From Pseudonocardia hierapolitana (GTDB taxonomy: Bacteria > Actinomycetota > Actinomycetes > Mycobacteriales > Pseudonocardiaceae), in NCBI RefSeq assembly GCF_007994075.1, contig NZ_VIWU01000001.1, forward strand, positions 6,758,001 to 6,822,000: 64,000 nt of DNA, written 5' to 3'. Position numbers and translations under genes: made by a program. Positions 43,646 to 51,641 of this stretch are shown here, one piece after another (the stretch's first letter is position 1; each line of letters opens with the position of its first letter). Under the pieces are notes generated by a model, which was not told the DNA's origin, did no database searches, and saw nothing but the letters and a program-made list of their open reading frames with translations.

Positions 43646-44707
43646 ATGACCTCCGACGCACAGCGCGCCACGATCGGCATCGGCTTCTTCCCCGCCAGCG
43701 CTCCGGCCGCCATCGACCTCGTCGAGCGGGCCGAACGTGCCGGTGTGAACACGGCGTGGCTGGTGATGCCACCACTCGGGCACGACACGATGACCGTCGC
43801 AGCGGCCGCACTCGCCCGGACCGCGCGGATCAGGGTGGGGACGTCGATCGTCCCCGCGTTCACCCGCCACCCGCTCAACCTCGCCACCCAGGCGATCGCC
43901 CTGGCCGAGCTGGCTCCCGGCCGGTTCCGCCTCGGTGTCGGCACCGGGAACCTCGCGGTGATGGCGAACGGGTTCGGCACGCCGATCACCCGGCCCGTCG
44001 CCCGGGTGCGCGAGTACGTCGACATCGTCCGCACCGCGCTCGGCACCGGCGAAGCCCGGCACGCCGGGGAGTTCCACACCGTCGACGCGAAGCTGCCCCA
44101 CCCGGCGCAGGTCGAGGTCTCCCTCGCCGCGCTCGGCCCGCGGATGTTCGAGTCCGCAGGCGCGGTGGCCGACGCCGCGATGTCCTGGAACGTGCCGCTC
44201 GACCACCTGGACACGGTCGCCCGTCCCGCGATCGCCCGCGGCGCCGCGGCCGCGAACCGCCCGGCGCCGCCGATCATCACGCACGTGAACGTCATGGCGG
44301 GCACCGATCGGGAGGAGCTCCTCGCCGCCGGGCGGGCCGCCTTGCTCCCGTTCACCCAGAACGCCCAGTACACGGCGATGTTCGAGGCGGCAGGCCTGCC
44401 CGTCGGTGCGGACCGCGAACCGACGCCTGCCCTGATCGACGCGCTCGTCGTCGGAGGCGACGAGGCGGCGATGGCCGAACGGCTCGGTGAGCTCGCGGCG
44501 ACGCAGGACGAACTGCTGGTCAGCCTCCCGTGGCCGGCAGGGGTGCGGCGTGACCAGGAGGACGCGGTGCTGCGCGTCCTCGGCGCCCTCGGCAGCGGCG
44601 ATCAGGAGTCGAACCGCTCCGTGTGGACCCGGGTGCGGGAGACCCCGGCCGCGAGCAGGTCGGCTCGGACCCCGTCGACGAACCGCGGGCTGCCGCAGAT
44701 GAAGTAG
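43646..44707 (+). CDS. Luciferase-like monooxygenase 2, abnormal C-terminal tail
   Basis: 353 residues (MTSDAQRATIGIGFFP; a GTG at 43637 is an alternative). GVNTAWLVMPPLGHDTMTVA, GTSIVPAFTRHPLNLATQA and GRFRLGVGTGN mark the LLM family, similar to the gene at 41622. The family-like protein ends near VLRVLGALG (about 44592); the last ~35 residues (from about 44602) are read antisense through a flavoreductase fragment and look unnatural. The native stop was probably lost in the rearrangement that left the fragments downstream. Confidence 0.85.
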   Translation: MTSDAQRATIGIGFFPASAPAAIDLVERAERAGVNTAWLVMPPLGHDTMTVAAAALARTARIRVGTSIVPAFTRHPLNLATQAIALAELAPGRFRLGVGTGNLAVMANGFGTPITRPVARVREYVDIVRTALGTGEARHAGEFHTVDAKLPHPAQVEVSLAALGPRMFESAGAVADAAMSWNVPLDHLDTVARPAIARGAAAANRPAPPIITHVNVMAGTDREELLAAGRAALLPFTQNAQYTAMFEAAGLPVGADREPTPALIDALVVGGDEAAMAERLGELAATQDELLVSLPWPAGVRRDQEDAVLRVLGALGSGDQESNRSVWTRVRETPAASRSARTPSTNRGLPQMK

Positions 44708-44847
44708 CGGGCGGCCGGATCGTCCACCACCTGCCCGACGTGGAACCGGCCCGGCCGGGTGCCCGGCACCGGCGTGGGGGAGCGGGTGACCGGTACGTAG
44801 CGGGGGCCCAGGTCGTCGGCGAGCTCGGCGCCGAACACCGGGCGGGC
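44602..44847 (-). pseudogene. C-terminal fragment of an NAD(P)H ferredoxin/flavin reductase
   Basis: About 82 codons survive: ARPVFGAELADDLGPRYVPV, then FICGSPRFVDGVRADLLAAG and RVHTERFDS before a TGA. This is the NAD-binding C-terminal end of an oxidoreductase of the ferredoxin reductase type; the FAD domain is missing. It joins directly, in another frame, to a phosphoesterase fragment, and its antisense strand codes the tail of the monooxygenase. Confidence 0.7.
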
Positions 44848-45142
44848 CCGGTGAGCTCGCCGTGGGAGTAGCCGGGCACGGTCGTGTCGAGCACGATCAC
44901 CCGCAGCCCGTCCAGCCGCACGGTGTAGTCGTACGGCTCGTCGCCGGGCGCCTCTCCGAGCAGGTGTTCCCGTAGCTCGGGGCGGCTGTCGTGGTTGCCC
45001 ATGACGTAGAGCGGTGTGGCGCCGATGCGCGCGGCCACCGGGTCGACGAGCGCGCTGAGGCGCTGGTAGGCGCCGGTTCCCCGGCTTCGGTGAGGTCACC
45101 GGTGAACAACATGGCGGCCGGACGCAGCTCGGACCGTTCGAC
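44848..45142 (-). pseudogene. Fragment of a calcineurin-like (CpdA-type) phosphoesterase
   Basis: Reading on the minus strand: VERSELRPAAMLFTGDLTEA, then after an apparent 1-nt deletion near 45072 the frame shifts to LVDPVAARIGATPLYVMGNH, followed by Asp and TVRLDGLRVIVLDTTVPGYS. GD and GNHD are metal-binding motifs of cyclic-AMP-type phosphoesterases. The 5' end is missing (an in-frame stop lies just upstream) and the 3' half is replaced by the reductase fragment at about 44848. Confidence 0.72.
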
Positions 45143-45263
45143 GCAGCGTGTGCCGCGCGATCACGTGCAGATCGTCGGCCGCCTCGGTGAACGCGGACAA
45201 GGCGACCGGGATGAACGTCCGGCGGCGGGGCCGTGCAGAACATGAACCCCAGGTGTTCATCAG

Positions 45264-45926
45264 ATGGCGGAGAAGTGGACGACGGATGAGCATGCGGCGC
45301 ACTCGCTGGAATGGTCGCGCCTGGTGCGGGCGGGCCGTGCGACCCGGGGGGACGCTTGGCGGGTGGCACGGACGGCGGAGTTCTACGACGATCGTGATGC
45401 GCCGCGGGCCGACGGTGTGTTGCCGGCGGCGTTCGCGGTGGTGCGTGATGGTGTCGGGCGGGTGTTGCTGGTACGGCGGGCCGATGATCTGAACTGGGAG
45501 TTGCCGGGTGGGCGGATCGACGTGGGGGAGTCCGCCGTCGATGCGGTGGTGCGGGAGGTGGCCGAGGAGGCCGGTCTCGGGATCACGGTGACCGGGCTGG
45601 CGGGCGTCTACAGCGATCCCTCGCACGTGCTGGTGTACGCCGGTGAAGGGGTGCGCCAGCAACTGGCGATCTGCTTCCACGCCCGCCCCCGGGGGAGCGG
45701 CGAGCCGAGCGGCAACGGCGCAGGCGGCACGACCGGCGCAGGCCGGCGTCCCGGATCTCCTGGACGCAGCGCGGAACCGGCCACCGGGGTCCGCCCGGAT
45801 TGCGTGGAGACGGTGGACGCGATGTGGGCGGAGCGGGGCGAGCTGGACCGGCTGGTGATGCACCCCGCCGTGCGGCGCCGGGTGAACGACGCCGTCTCCG
45901 CGCCGGGCCACGTGCATTTCGACTGA
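45264..45926 (+). CDS. Nudix hydrolase 1
   Basis: 220 residues. The Nudix box is complete: GRIDVGESAVDAVVREVAEE followed by AGL. An N-terminal ~50-residue extension (MAEKWTTDEHAAHSLEW) and a Gly/Ser/Thr-rich insert before the last strand-helix (GSGEPSGNGAGGTTGAG) distinguish it. It likely hydrolyses a nucleoside diphosphate derivative of unknown identity. A related Nudix gene follows on the same strand. Confidence 0.9.
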   Translation: MAEKWTTDEHAAHSLEWSRLVRAGRATRGDAWRVARTAEFYDDRDAPRADGVLPAAFAVVRDGVGRVLLVRRADDLNWELPGGRIDVGESAVDAVVREVAEEAGLGITVTGLAGVYSDPSHVLVYAGEGVRQQLAICFHARPRGSGEPSGNGAGGTTGAGRRPGSPGRSAEPATGVRPDCVETVDAMWAERGELDRLVMHPAVRRRVNDAVSAPGHVHFD

Positions 45927-46088
45927 TCGCATCTCGACCGACCGTGCCGACCCCTCGGCCTGTGGTTTCCGACAAAGGTGACCATCGCGGCGGCTGCGGC
46001 CTTCCATCGGGGGAATCGGCACGCCCGGTCGGAGCCGCCGACCCGTACCCGGCGTCGTCACCGTCAGTCGTGATGGATCCTGTGGCTC

Positions 46089-46571
46089 GTGTCGCGGCAG
46101 GAGTTCTTCCACGATCCGGGCGCGCCGCCCGCTGAGCTCGTGGCGCCGTCGGTGTTCGCCGCCGTGCGCGACGACCACGGCCGGCTGTTGCTGGTGCGCC
46201 GGGTGGACAACGGGAAGTGGGAGCTCCCCGGGGGCCAGGTGGACGTGGGGGACACGGCCGTCGGTGCGCTGCAGCGCGAGGTCGCCGAGGAGTCGGGCAT
46301 CGTCATCGGCGTCCTGGGCGTCTCCGGCGTCTACACCGATCCCGGCCACGTCATCCGCTCGGTGGCCGGCCGGGTCCGCCAGCCGTTCACCGTCTGCTAC
46401 CACGCCGAGCCCAGCTCCGGCTCCACATCTCCCCGGCCGGACCAGGTCGAGACCAGCGACGCGGCGTGGATCGACCCCGCGCGGCTCGACACCCTCCCGG
46501 TGCACCCGGCGATGCGGCTCTGGATCGGCGACGCCCTCGACCGCTGGCCCGGGAGATCCGTGGTTCGCTGA
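46089..46571 (+). CDS. Nudix hydrolase 2
   Basis: 160 residues from a GTG with a weak ribosome site. The box GQVDVGDTAVGALQREVAEE matches Nudix 1 closely, but the first Glu of GX5E is Asp here; the catalytic REVAEE helix is intact. SPRPDQVETSDAAWIDPARL parallels the end of Nudix 1, so the two arose by tandem duplication. Substrate unknown. Confidence 0.88.
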   Translation: MSRQEFFHDPGAPPAELVAPSVFAAVRDDHGRLLLVRRVDNGKWELPGGQVDVGDTAVGALQREVAEESGIVIGVLGVSGVYTDPGHVIRSVAGRVRQPFTVCYHAEPSSGSTSPRPDQVETSDAAWIDPARLDTLPVHPAMRLWIGDALDRWPGRSVVR

Positions 46572-46659
46572 CCTGCCCGCTGGGCAGACCCGTGCTGCCC
46601 CCGTCGCGGTACTGGCGGCACTGCTCGTGGTCGAGCTCCTCGACGGGAGGTGATCGCGG

Positions 46660-47598
46660 TCAGCTCGTGTGCACCGCGATCGCCTGTTCCCACACCTCGT
46701 CGCGGCGCAGCGGGCGGTCGATCACAGCGCGGAGCAGCCAGTCCACCCGGTAGTCCTCCGAGACGATCGACGGCCCGGCGTCAACGGGTACCTCGACGGC
46801 GAACGCGAGGTCCTTCGGCTGCCGTGGCCGCAGCTCCAGGGGGCCGCTCGCGGCCACCGTCGTCACGGAGTGTCGGACGGCGGTGCGCCCGCGCCCGGAG
46901 GCGACGGCGGTGTGCCGGACCAGCTCGATGCGCACGCCGCGGGCCTTCAGGTGGTCCTTCGCGACGAGCCGCACGGTCCCGCGCAGCGTGGTGCCGGGCG
47001 GCACGCTGCTGCGCGGGAGCCCGAAGAACGACACCGTGCACAGCGGCGTACCACCGCCCTGCCGAACGGGCTGCTCCGCAGGCATCGGAACCTGCGGGGC
47101 GAGCACCGCGATCGGCACTTCCACCGGGTCGGGGAAGCGGCCGGAACCGGTGACCTCGCAGCGCACCAGCCACAGCGACGATCCGCCCGGCCCCACGCTG
47201 GTCGGCGGGCCCCACCGCTCTTCCGGCTCGATCCAGCTGTCGTAGCTCTCGGGATCGGCGTCGTCCCCGGAGAGCGGGAAGCGCTCGTCGGCGCAGTCCT
47301 CCGGCTTCTCCGGGGGCACGATCCGCCGGGGCACGGGCAGCACGGCGGTGAGCTCACGGGCCAGGCCCCCGGCGAGGGCGTCCTCGGCCAGGACGTACTC
47401 CCCGGCGACCGCGCGGTCGTCGGTGTAGCCGCTGTCGCCGGTGGGATACCGGTCGATGTGCACGAGCGCGACCGAGCACTCGACGTCCTCGAGATCCTCG
47501 CGCGGGTTCAGCCGGACGAACGCCGTCACGGCGTCGCCCGGCAGGTAGGCCTGCCGGTCGGTCGCCAGCTCGATGTCGATCGCCCGTTCCCTCGCCAC
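46660..47598 (-). CDS. Arrestin-fold-like hypothetical protein
   Basis: 312 residues. Two similar beta-sandwich halves are visible: IDIELATDRQAYLPGDAVTA near the N-terminus and PPGTTLRGTVRLVAKDHLKA near residue 200. The pattern 'basic/polar strand, PG.., G/A-V-V-L' recalls arrestin_N and Spo0M-like proteins. No signal peptide or membrane helix. Bacterial arrestin-like proteins are mostly uncharacterised, so no function is assigned. It converges on Nudix 2. Confidence 0.6.
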   Translation of the reverse strand: MARERAIDIELATDRQAYLPGDAVTAFVRLNPREDLEDVECSVALVHIDRYPTGDSGYTDDRAVAGEYVLAEDALAGGLARELTAVLPVPRRIVPPEKPEDCADERFPLSGDDADPESYDSWIEPEERWGPPTSVGPGGSSLWLVRCEVTGSGRFPDPVEVPIAVLAPQVPMPAEQPVRQGGGTPLCTVSFFGLPRSSVPPGTTLRGTVRLVAKDHLKARGVRIELVRHTAVASGRGRTAVRHSVTTVAASGPLELRPRQPKDLAFAVEVPVDAGPSIVSEDYRVDWLLRAVIDRPLRRDEVWEQAIAVHTS

Positions 47599-47953
47599 GG
47601 CGCCGCACCTCTCCTTCTCGATCGGCGTTCAGGGGCACTCACCGGGCGACTGGTCGCCGATCCGCCGTGCCGCGTTACGGATCTCCGCGTGAGCAGCGGG
47701 CGCGGGGTGCCGCCCGTGGCGAGCCCCGGTCCGGTCGTCCGCGCCTCCGCCGTGGCACCCGGCCGCGACGAGCCCGTGACCCGATCGACGGACCACCCGG
47801 ATCTGTCGCCACTGCGGTGTTGCTGGTTGGCTGAGGCCGTCCCCGGTGCGGAAACCGCACGGAACGATCATCGAGATCCACTGGAGGCGGTGTGACGAGA
47901 GGGGCTTCCCTCCCGGCCTATCCCCGGTCCCGGCCGGGCCGGACGGGGCGACG
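47599..47953. other. Non-coding stretch before the first TerC gene
   Basis: 355 bp between divergent genes. The only structure I see is a short hairpin, GTGCGG-AAA-CCGCAC (47846-47860). No GGGGAGTA motif of the yybP-ykoY riboswitch is present here, unlike before the second TerC gene. An open frame continues upstream of the TerC ATG but has no protein-like character. Confidence 0.5.
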
Positions 47954-49150
47954 ATGATGCCCGCCGTGCTGTGGTGGTCGACGGTACTGGGGATCCTCGC
48001 TCTGCTCGCCTTCGACTACTTCTTCCACGTCCGCAGGGCGCACGTGCCAGGGCTGTCCGAAGCCGCCGTGTGGTCGTCGATCTACGTGGGGATCGCGCTG
48101 CTGTTCGGCGTCGGGGTGCTGATCTTCGGTGGCGGCGCGATGGGGGCGGAGTACTTCGCCGGCTACGTCACCGAGAAGGCGCTGTCGATCGACAACCTGT
48201 TCGTGTTCCTGGTCATCATGACCAGCTTCCGGGTGCCGCGCGCCGACCAGCAGAAGGTGCTGCTGTTCGGCATCACGATCTCCCTCATCGTCCGGACCGC
48301 GTTCATCTTCCTGGGCGCGACGCTGATCAACACCTTCGCGTGGGTCTTCTACGTCTTCGGGGTCGTGCTGCTCATGACGGCGGGCAACATCGTCACGCAC
48401 CGCGACTCCGACGAACGGTCGGCGGACAACGTGATGGTGCGGCTTGCCCGCAGGCTCTTCCCCACGTCCGACGTCTATGACGGGGACAAGCTCTTCACCG
48501 TGGTGGACGGCCGCCGGGTCATGACGCCGATGGTGCTGGTCATGGCGGCCATCGGCAGCACCGACATCCTCTTCGCGCTCGACTCGATCCCCGCGATCTT
48601 CGGGCTCACCCAGAACACCTACGTGGTGTTCACCGCCACCGCGTTCTCCCTGCTCGGGCTCCGCCAGCTCTACTTCCTCCTGAACGGGCTGCTCGACCGG
48701 CTCGTCTACCTCTCCTTCGGGTTGGCCGCGATCCTCGCGTTCATCGGCGTGAAGCTGATCCTGCACGCGCTGCACGAGAACAACGTGCCGTTCATCAACG
48801 ACGGCGAACCGGTGCCCGTCGTCGAGATCAGCACCGGTGTGTCGCTCGTCGTCATCATCGGCGTGCTGGTGGTCACCGTGATCGCCTCGCTGACCAGCGC
48901 GAAGGGGCGGGCGGTGAACCTCGTCGCCGCGGCGAGGCGGCACGCCACCGAGTACCTGACGTGCGAGACCGACCCCGCGGTGCGCGAGGACATCTTCCAG
49001 AAGCTCCTCGCCGAGGAGGCCCAGCTCCGCAGGCTCCCGGAGAAGTACCGGGCCCGCATCCGCGAGGAGGAGAAGCTCATGGCACTCCTGCGGCGCGCCC
49101 ATGCCGATCACGAGGCCGCCGCGGTGGCGGGCCGTCGATCCTCGGGCTGA
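47954..49150 (+). CDS. TerC family integral membrane protein 1
   Basis: 398 residues, seven to nine membrane helices. Conserved TerC blocks: AGYVTEKALSIDNLFVFLVI, then MAAIGSTDILFALDSIPAIF and GLRQLYFLLNGLLDRLVYLS, with the membrane Asp residues expected in the family. A cytoplasmic charged tail of about 80 residues (REDIFQKLLAEEAQLRRLP) is longer than in the second TerC copy. TerC proteins act in Mn2+ efflux or in metal loading of exported proteins, and are linked to tellurite resistance. Start at ATG ATG (47954/47957). Confidence 0.92.
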   Translation: MMPAVLWWSTVLGILALLAFDYFFHVRRAHVPGLSEAAVWSSIYVGIALLFGVGVLIFGGGAMGAEYFAGYVTEKALSIDNLFVFLVIMTSFRVPRADQQKVLLFGITISLIVRTAFIFLGATLINTFAWVFYVFGVVLLMTAGNIVTHRDSDERSADNVMVRLARRLFPTSDVYDGDKLFTVVDGRRVMTPMVLVMAAIGSTDILFALDSIPAIFGLTQNTYVVFTATAFSLLGLRQLYFLLNGLLDRLVYLSFGLAAILAFIGVKLILHALHENNVPFINDGEPVPVVEISTGVSLVVIIGVLVVTVIASLTSAKGRAVNLVAAARRHATEYLTCETDPAVREDIFQKLLAEEAQLRRLPEKYRARIREEEKLMALLRRAHADHEAAAVAGRRSSG

Positions 49151-49170
49151 GCCCGCCGACCGAGCGGGGT

Positions 49171-49602
49171 TCAGGCGATCGCGACGAGCGCGGCGGCGCC
49201 GAGAGCGGCGAGCACGACGACCTTCACGGCCTCGAGGGCGATGTAGACCAGGTGATGGCGCGAGCGGGGCGCTTCTGTCCCGGTGTCGTCGCCGGCGAGC
49301 ACCTGGTCCGACCGGCGCCTCAGCGCCGGGCGCAGGAACCCGAGCTGCACGCCGAGCAGCACGGCCAGTGCGGCCGCCATCCCGACGAGCGCCGGCGTGC
49401 GCGGACCGACGGCCAGGGCGACGCCGACCACGAGCAGCAGGGCGAGCTCGGCGCGGTTGAGCGCGGCGAACACGATGCGCCCGATCCCGAGGCCGAGGGG
49501 CACGGTGACCCCCGGAGCGCGGAACTTGAGCGGCGCCTCGAGGAACGAGATGGCCAGGACCATGCCGAGCCAGATGAACGCCGCCGCGGGCAGCACGATC
49601 AC
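49171..49602 (-). CDS. Small four-helix membrane protein (DUF4149-like)
   Basis: 143 residues from GTG at 49602 with AAAGGA upstream. Four hydrophobic helices, opening with FIWLGMVLAISFLEAPLKFR and a short basic loop (RRRSDQ) before the last. It resembles unnamed actinobacterial membrane proteins of DUF4149/TMEM205 kind. It is followed, downstream, by the convergent end of TerC 1. Function unknown. Confidence 0.7.
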   Translation of the reverse strand: MIVLPAAAFIWLGMVLAISFLEAPLKFRAPGVTVPLGLGIGRIVFAALNRAELALLLVVGVALAVGPRTPALVGMAAALAVLLGVQLGFLRPALRRRSDQVLAGDDTGTEAPRSRHHLVYIALEAVKVVVLAALGAAALVAIA

Positions 49603-49642
49603 GAGGTGGGTTCCTTTCCGACGTGGGCGGGACCGCCGGGCG

Positions 49643-50056
49643 TCAGCGCTCCGGTCCGAGCACGGGCTTGATGTCGATCACCGGTGTGCCGTCGACGGCT
49701 TCGAGGTCGCGCACGTCGAGGGTGGTGCCGTCGATGCCGGTGATCGTGACGAGGTGCAGCCCGACCGGGTTGGGGCGGTCCTGCGATCGGGTCGAGAAGA
49801 CGCCCGTCCGCGGCCTTGTCGCGTCGTCGCGGGGGTGCACGGACAGCACGCCGCGGTCGCCCTCGTGGAGCCAGGTCAGCACGATGACCGTGGCTCCCGC
49901 CGTGAGGTCGGCCATCGCCTCGGCCAGCTCGGGGCGCACGACGATGCGGGCGGGCGGCGCGCCCTCGTCGCCCTGCTTCGGCGCCGCGGCAGGATCGGTC
50001 AGCGGTGAGCGGACCCACCCGATCGGGCGCAGTTCGTACGTCTGCACCCTCGCCAT
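49643..50056 (-). CDS. trmO: TrmO/TsaA family tRNA (m6t6A37) methyltransferase
   Basis: 137 residues, typical family length. FSTRSQDRPNPVGLHLVTIT and LEAVDGTPVIDIKP are the diagnostic TrmO/TsaA blocks; the N-terminal LRPIGWVRSPL is also standard. The E. coli protein N6-methylates t6A37 in tRNA-Thr(GGU) using SAM. The protein lacks the extra C-terminal domain of the E. coli enzyme. It lies upstream of the small membrane protein gene in the same direction, 40 bp apart. Confidence 0.88.
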   Translation of the reverse strand: MARVQTYELRPIGWVRSPLTDPAAAPKQGDEGAPPARIVVRPELAEAMADLTAGATVIVLTWLHEGDRGVLSVHPRDDATRPRTGVFSTRSQDRPNPVGLHLVTITGIDGTTLDVRDLEAVDGTPVIDIKPVLGPER

Positions 50057-50065
50057 TGTGCGGGA

Positions 50066-50371
50066 TCAGCCCCCGGCGCCGGGGCTGACGGGCCCGACGT
50101 AGGTGCCCGGGTGGGTCGCGCCGTCCTGCCGAAGGACCGCCCCGCCCGGCCAGTCGAGGCGGGCCGAGCGGGTCTCGTCCGGCGGGGTCACGACGATCGT
50201 GGTCGGCGTCCAACCCTGGCCGTCCTGCGGCGGCAGCCACGTGATCGTGGTGTGCGCGGCGTGGCCCGGCGCGAGGGTGAACGACTCCGGGGTCCGCAAA
50301 CCCGGCACCGGGGAGGCGTCGGAGGACCACCCGATCGGGACGGCCTGCCGGTCGTCCAGGGGCGTCGTCAC
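50066..50371 (-). CDS. DUF4232-like short protein, possibly 5'-truncated
   Basis: 101 residues from GTG. VPIGWSSDASPVPGL, FTLAPGHAAHTTITWLP and TIVVTPPDETRSARLDWPGG match the C-terminal half of DUF4232 domains, which are normally exported and preceded by a signal peptide and a Cys-containing first half. Neither is present, and the start abuts the riboswitch region of the divergent TerC gene. It is probably a remnant, or a cytoplasmic cut-down form. Confidence 0.5.
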   Translation of the reverse strand: MTTPLDDRQAVPIGWSSDASPVPGLRTPESFTLAPGHAAHTTITWLPPQDGQGWTPTTIVVTPPDETRSARLDWPGGAVLRQDGATHPGTYVGPVSPGAGG

Positions 50372-50426
50372 AGGTGTTCTAGGTCACCTGCCATGGCGGT
50401 GATCGTGATCAATCGGGCACGCTGAA

Positions 50427-50600
50427 GGGGCACCGTAGGGGAGTATCCCGGCAACGGTGGCGCCGTCAGCACGGTGAGGGGCCCCGCGGCCAAGGAACTC
50501 CAATCACGCGGACCCCGAACCCGGCGCCATCGATTCGCGGTTCCGGCACGGGACCGCGAAGGGGAGAGACCTCGGGGCGGCTCGTTGCTGCCCGAGACCT
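50427..50600 (+). promoter_or_regulatory. Probable yybP-ykoY (Mn2+) riboswitch
   Basis: The leader of the second TerC gene holds AGGGGAGTATCCC (50438-50450), the conserved L1 GGGGAGUA of yybP-ykoY RNAs, then GTCAGCACGGTG (50465-50476) and G/C-rich stems including ACCGCGAAGGGG and a terminal hairpin near the ribosome site. This class senses Mn2+ and often precedes TerC/Alx and MntP genes. The boundaries are rough; no covariance search was possible. Confidence 0.55.
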
Positions 50601-50611
50601 GGAGGCTCCCC

Positions 50612-51595
50612 TTGAACGTGCCCGTCTGGCTGTGGTTCGCCACCATCGGCGGCCTGGCCGCCATCATCATCGCGGACTTGTTCCTCGTCGACAGCAAGCC
50701 GCACGCGGTGACGATAAAGGAGGCCACCCGATGGGTGCTCTTCTACGTCGCGCTCGCGGTGCTGTTCGGCCTCGGGGTCTGGTACTTCGCCGGTGGTACG
50801 TACGCCGGGGAGTTCTTCGCCGGCTACATCACCGAGTACTCGCTCTCGGTCGACAACCTGTTCGTGTTCGTGATCATCATGACGTCGTTCGCGGTGCCGG
50901 CGGTCCACCAGCACCGCGTGCTGCTGGTCGGCATCGTGATCGCGCTGGTGATGCGCGGTCTGTTCATCGCAGTGGGCGCCGCCGCGATCAACGCCCTGAG
51001 CTGGGTGTTCTACCTCTTCGCCGCGTTCCTGATCTACACGGCGGTGAACATGGTGCGGCAGGGCATCGCAGGCGGCGAGGAAGAGTGGACCGAGCCCAGG
51101 GTCGTCCGGCTGGTCCGGCGCGTGCTCCCCGTCACGGAGAACTACCACGGTTCCAAGACCACCGTCCGCATCGACGGCAAGCGCTGGGCGACCCCGATGC
51201 TCATCGTGATGGTCGCGATCGGGCTCACCGACCTGCTGTTCGCGCTCGACTCCATCCCGGCGATCTTCGGCCTGACCCAGGAGGCGTACCTGGTGTTCAG
51301 CGCGAACGCGTTCGCACTGATGGGTCTGCGCCAGCTCTACTTCCTGCTCGGCGGCCTGCTCAACAAGCTGATCTACCTGCCGTACGGGCTCGCCGTGATC
51401 CTGGCCTTCATCGGCGTGAAGCTCGTGCTGCACGCCCTGCACGAGAACGAGCTGCCCTTCCTCAACGGCGGTGAGCCGATCCCGGTGCCGGAGATCGGCA
51501 TCGGGCTGTCGCTCTCGGTGATCGTCGGGGTGCTGGCGATCACCACGATCGCCAGCCTCGTCGCGGTGAAGCGCAACCCCGCACTGGCCGAGTGA
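50612..51595 (+). CDS. TerC family integral membrane protein 2
   Basis: 327 residues. TTG start (MNVPVWLWFATIGGLAAII) with GGAGG six bases upstream; a GTG at 50618 is the alternative. AGYITEYSLSVDNLFVFVII, MVAIGLTDLLFALDSIPAIF and GLRQLYFLLGGLLNKLIYLP place it with the first TerC, sharing all conserved Asp residues but without the long tail. A probable Mn2+ riboswitch in its leader suggests Mn2+ export or Mn2+ delivery to secreted enzymes. Confidence 0.93.
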   Translation: MNVPVWLWFATIGGLAAIIIADLFLVDSKPHAVTIKEATRWVLFYVALAVLFGLGVWYFAGGTYAGEFFAGYITEYSLSVDNLFVFVIIMTSFAVPAVHQHRVLLVGIVIALVMRGLFIAVGAAAINALSWVFYLFAAFLIYTAVNMVRQGIAGGEEEWTEPRVVRLVRRVLPVTENYHGSKTTVRIDGKRWATPMLIVMVAIGLTDLLFALDSIPAIFGLTQEAYLVFSANAFALMGLRQLYFLLGGLLNKLIYLPYGLAVILAFIGVKLVLHALHENELPFLNGGEPIPVPEIGIGLSLSVIVGVLAITTIASLVAVKRNPALAE

Positions 51596-51641
51596 CCTGA
51601 TCCAACCGGTACCGGCCGCTCCGGCGGCCGGTACCGGTGTC

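Noticed and set aside
47820..47953. Possible Mn2+ riboswitch before the first TerC gene
   Set aside because: No GGGGAGTA or paired loops; only one short hairpin seen.
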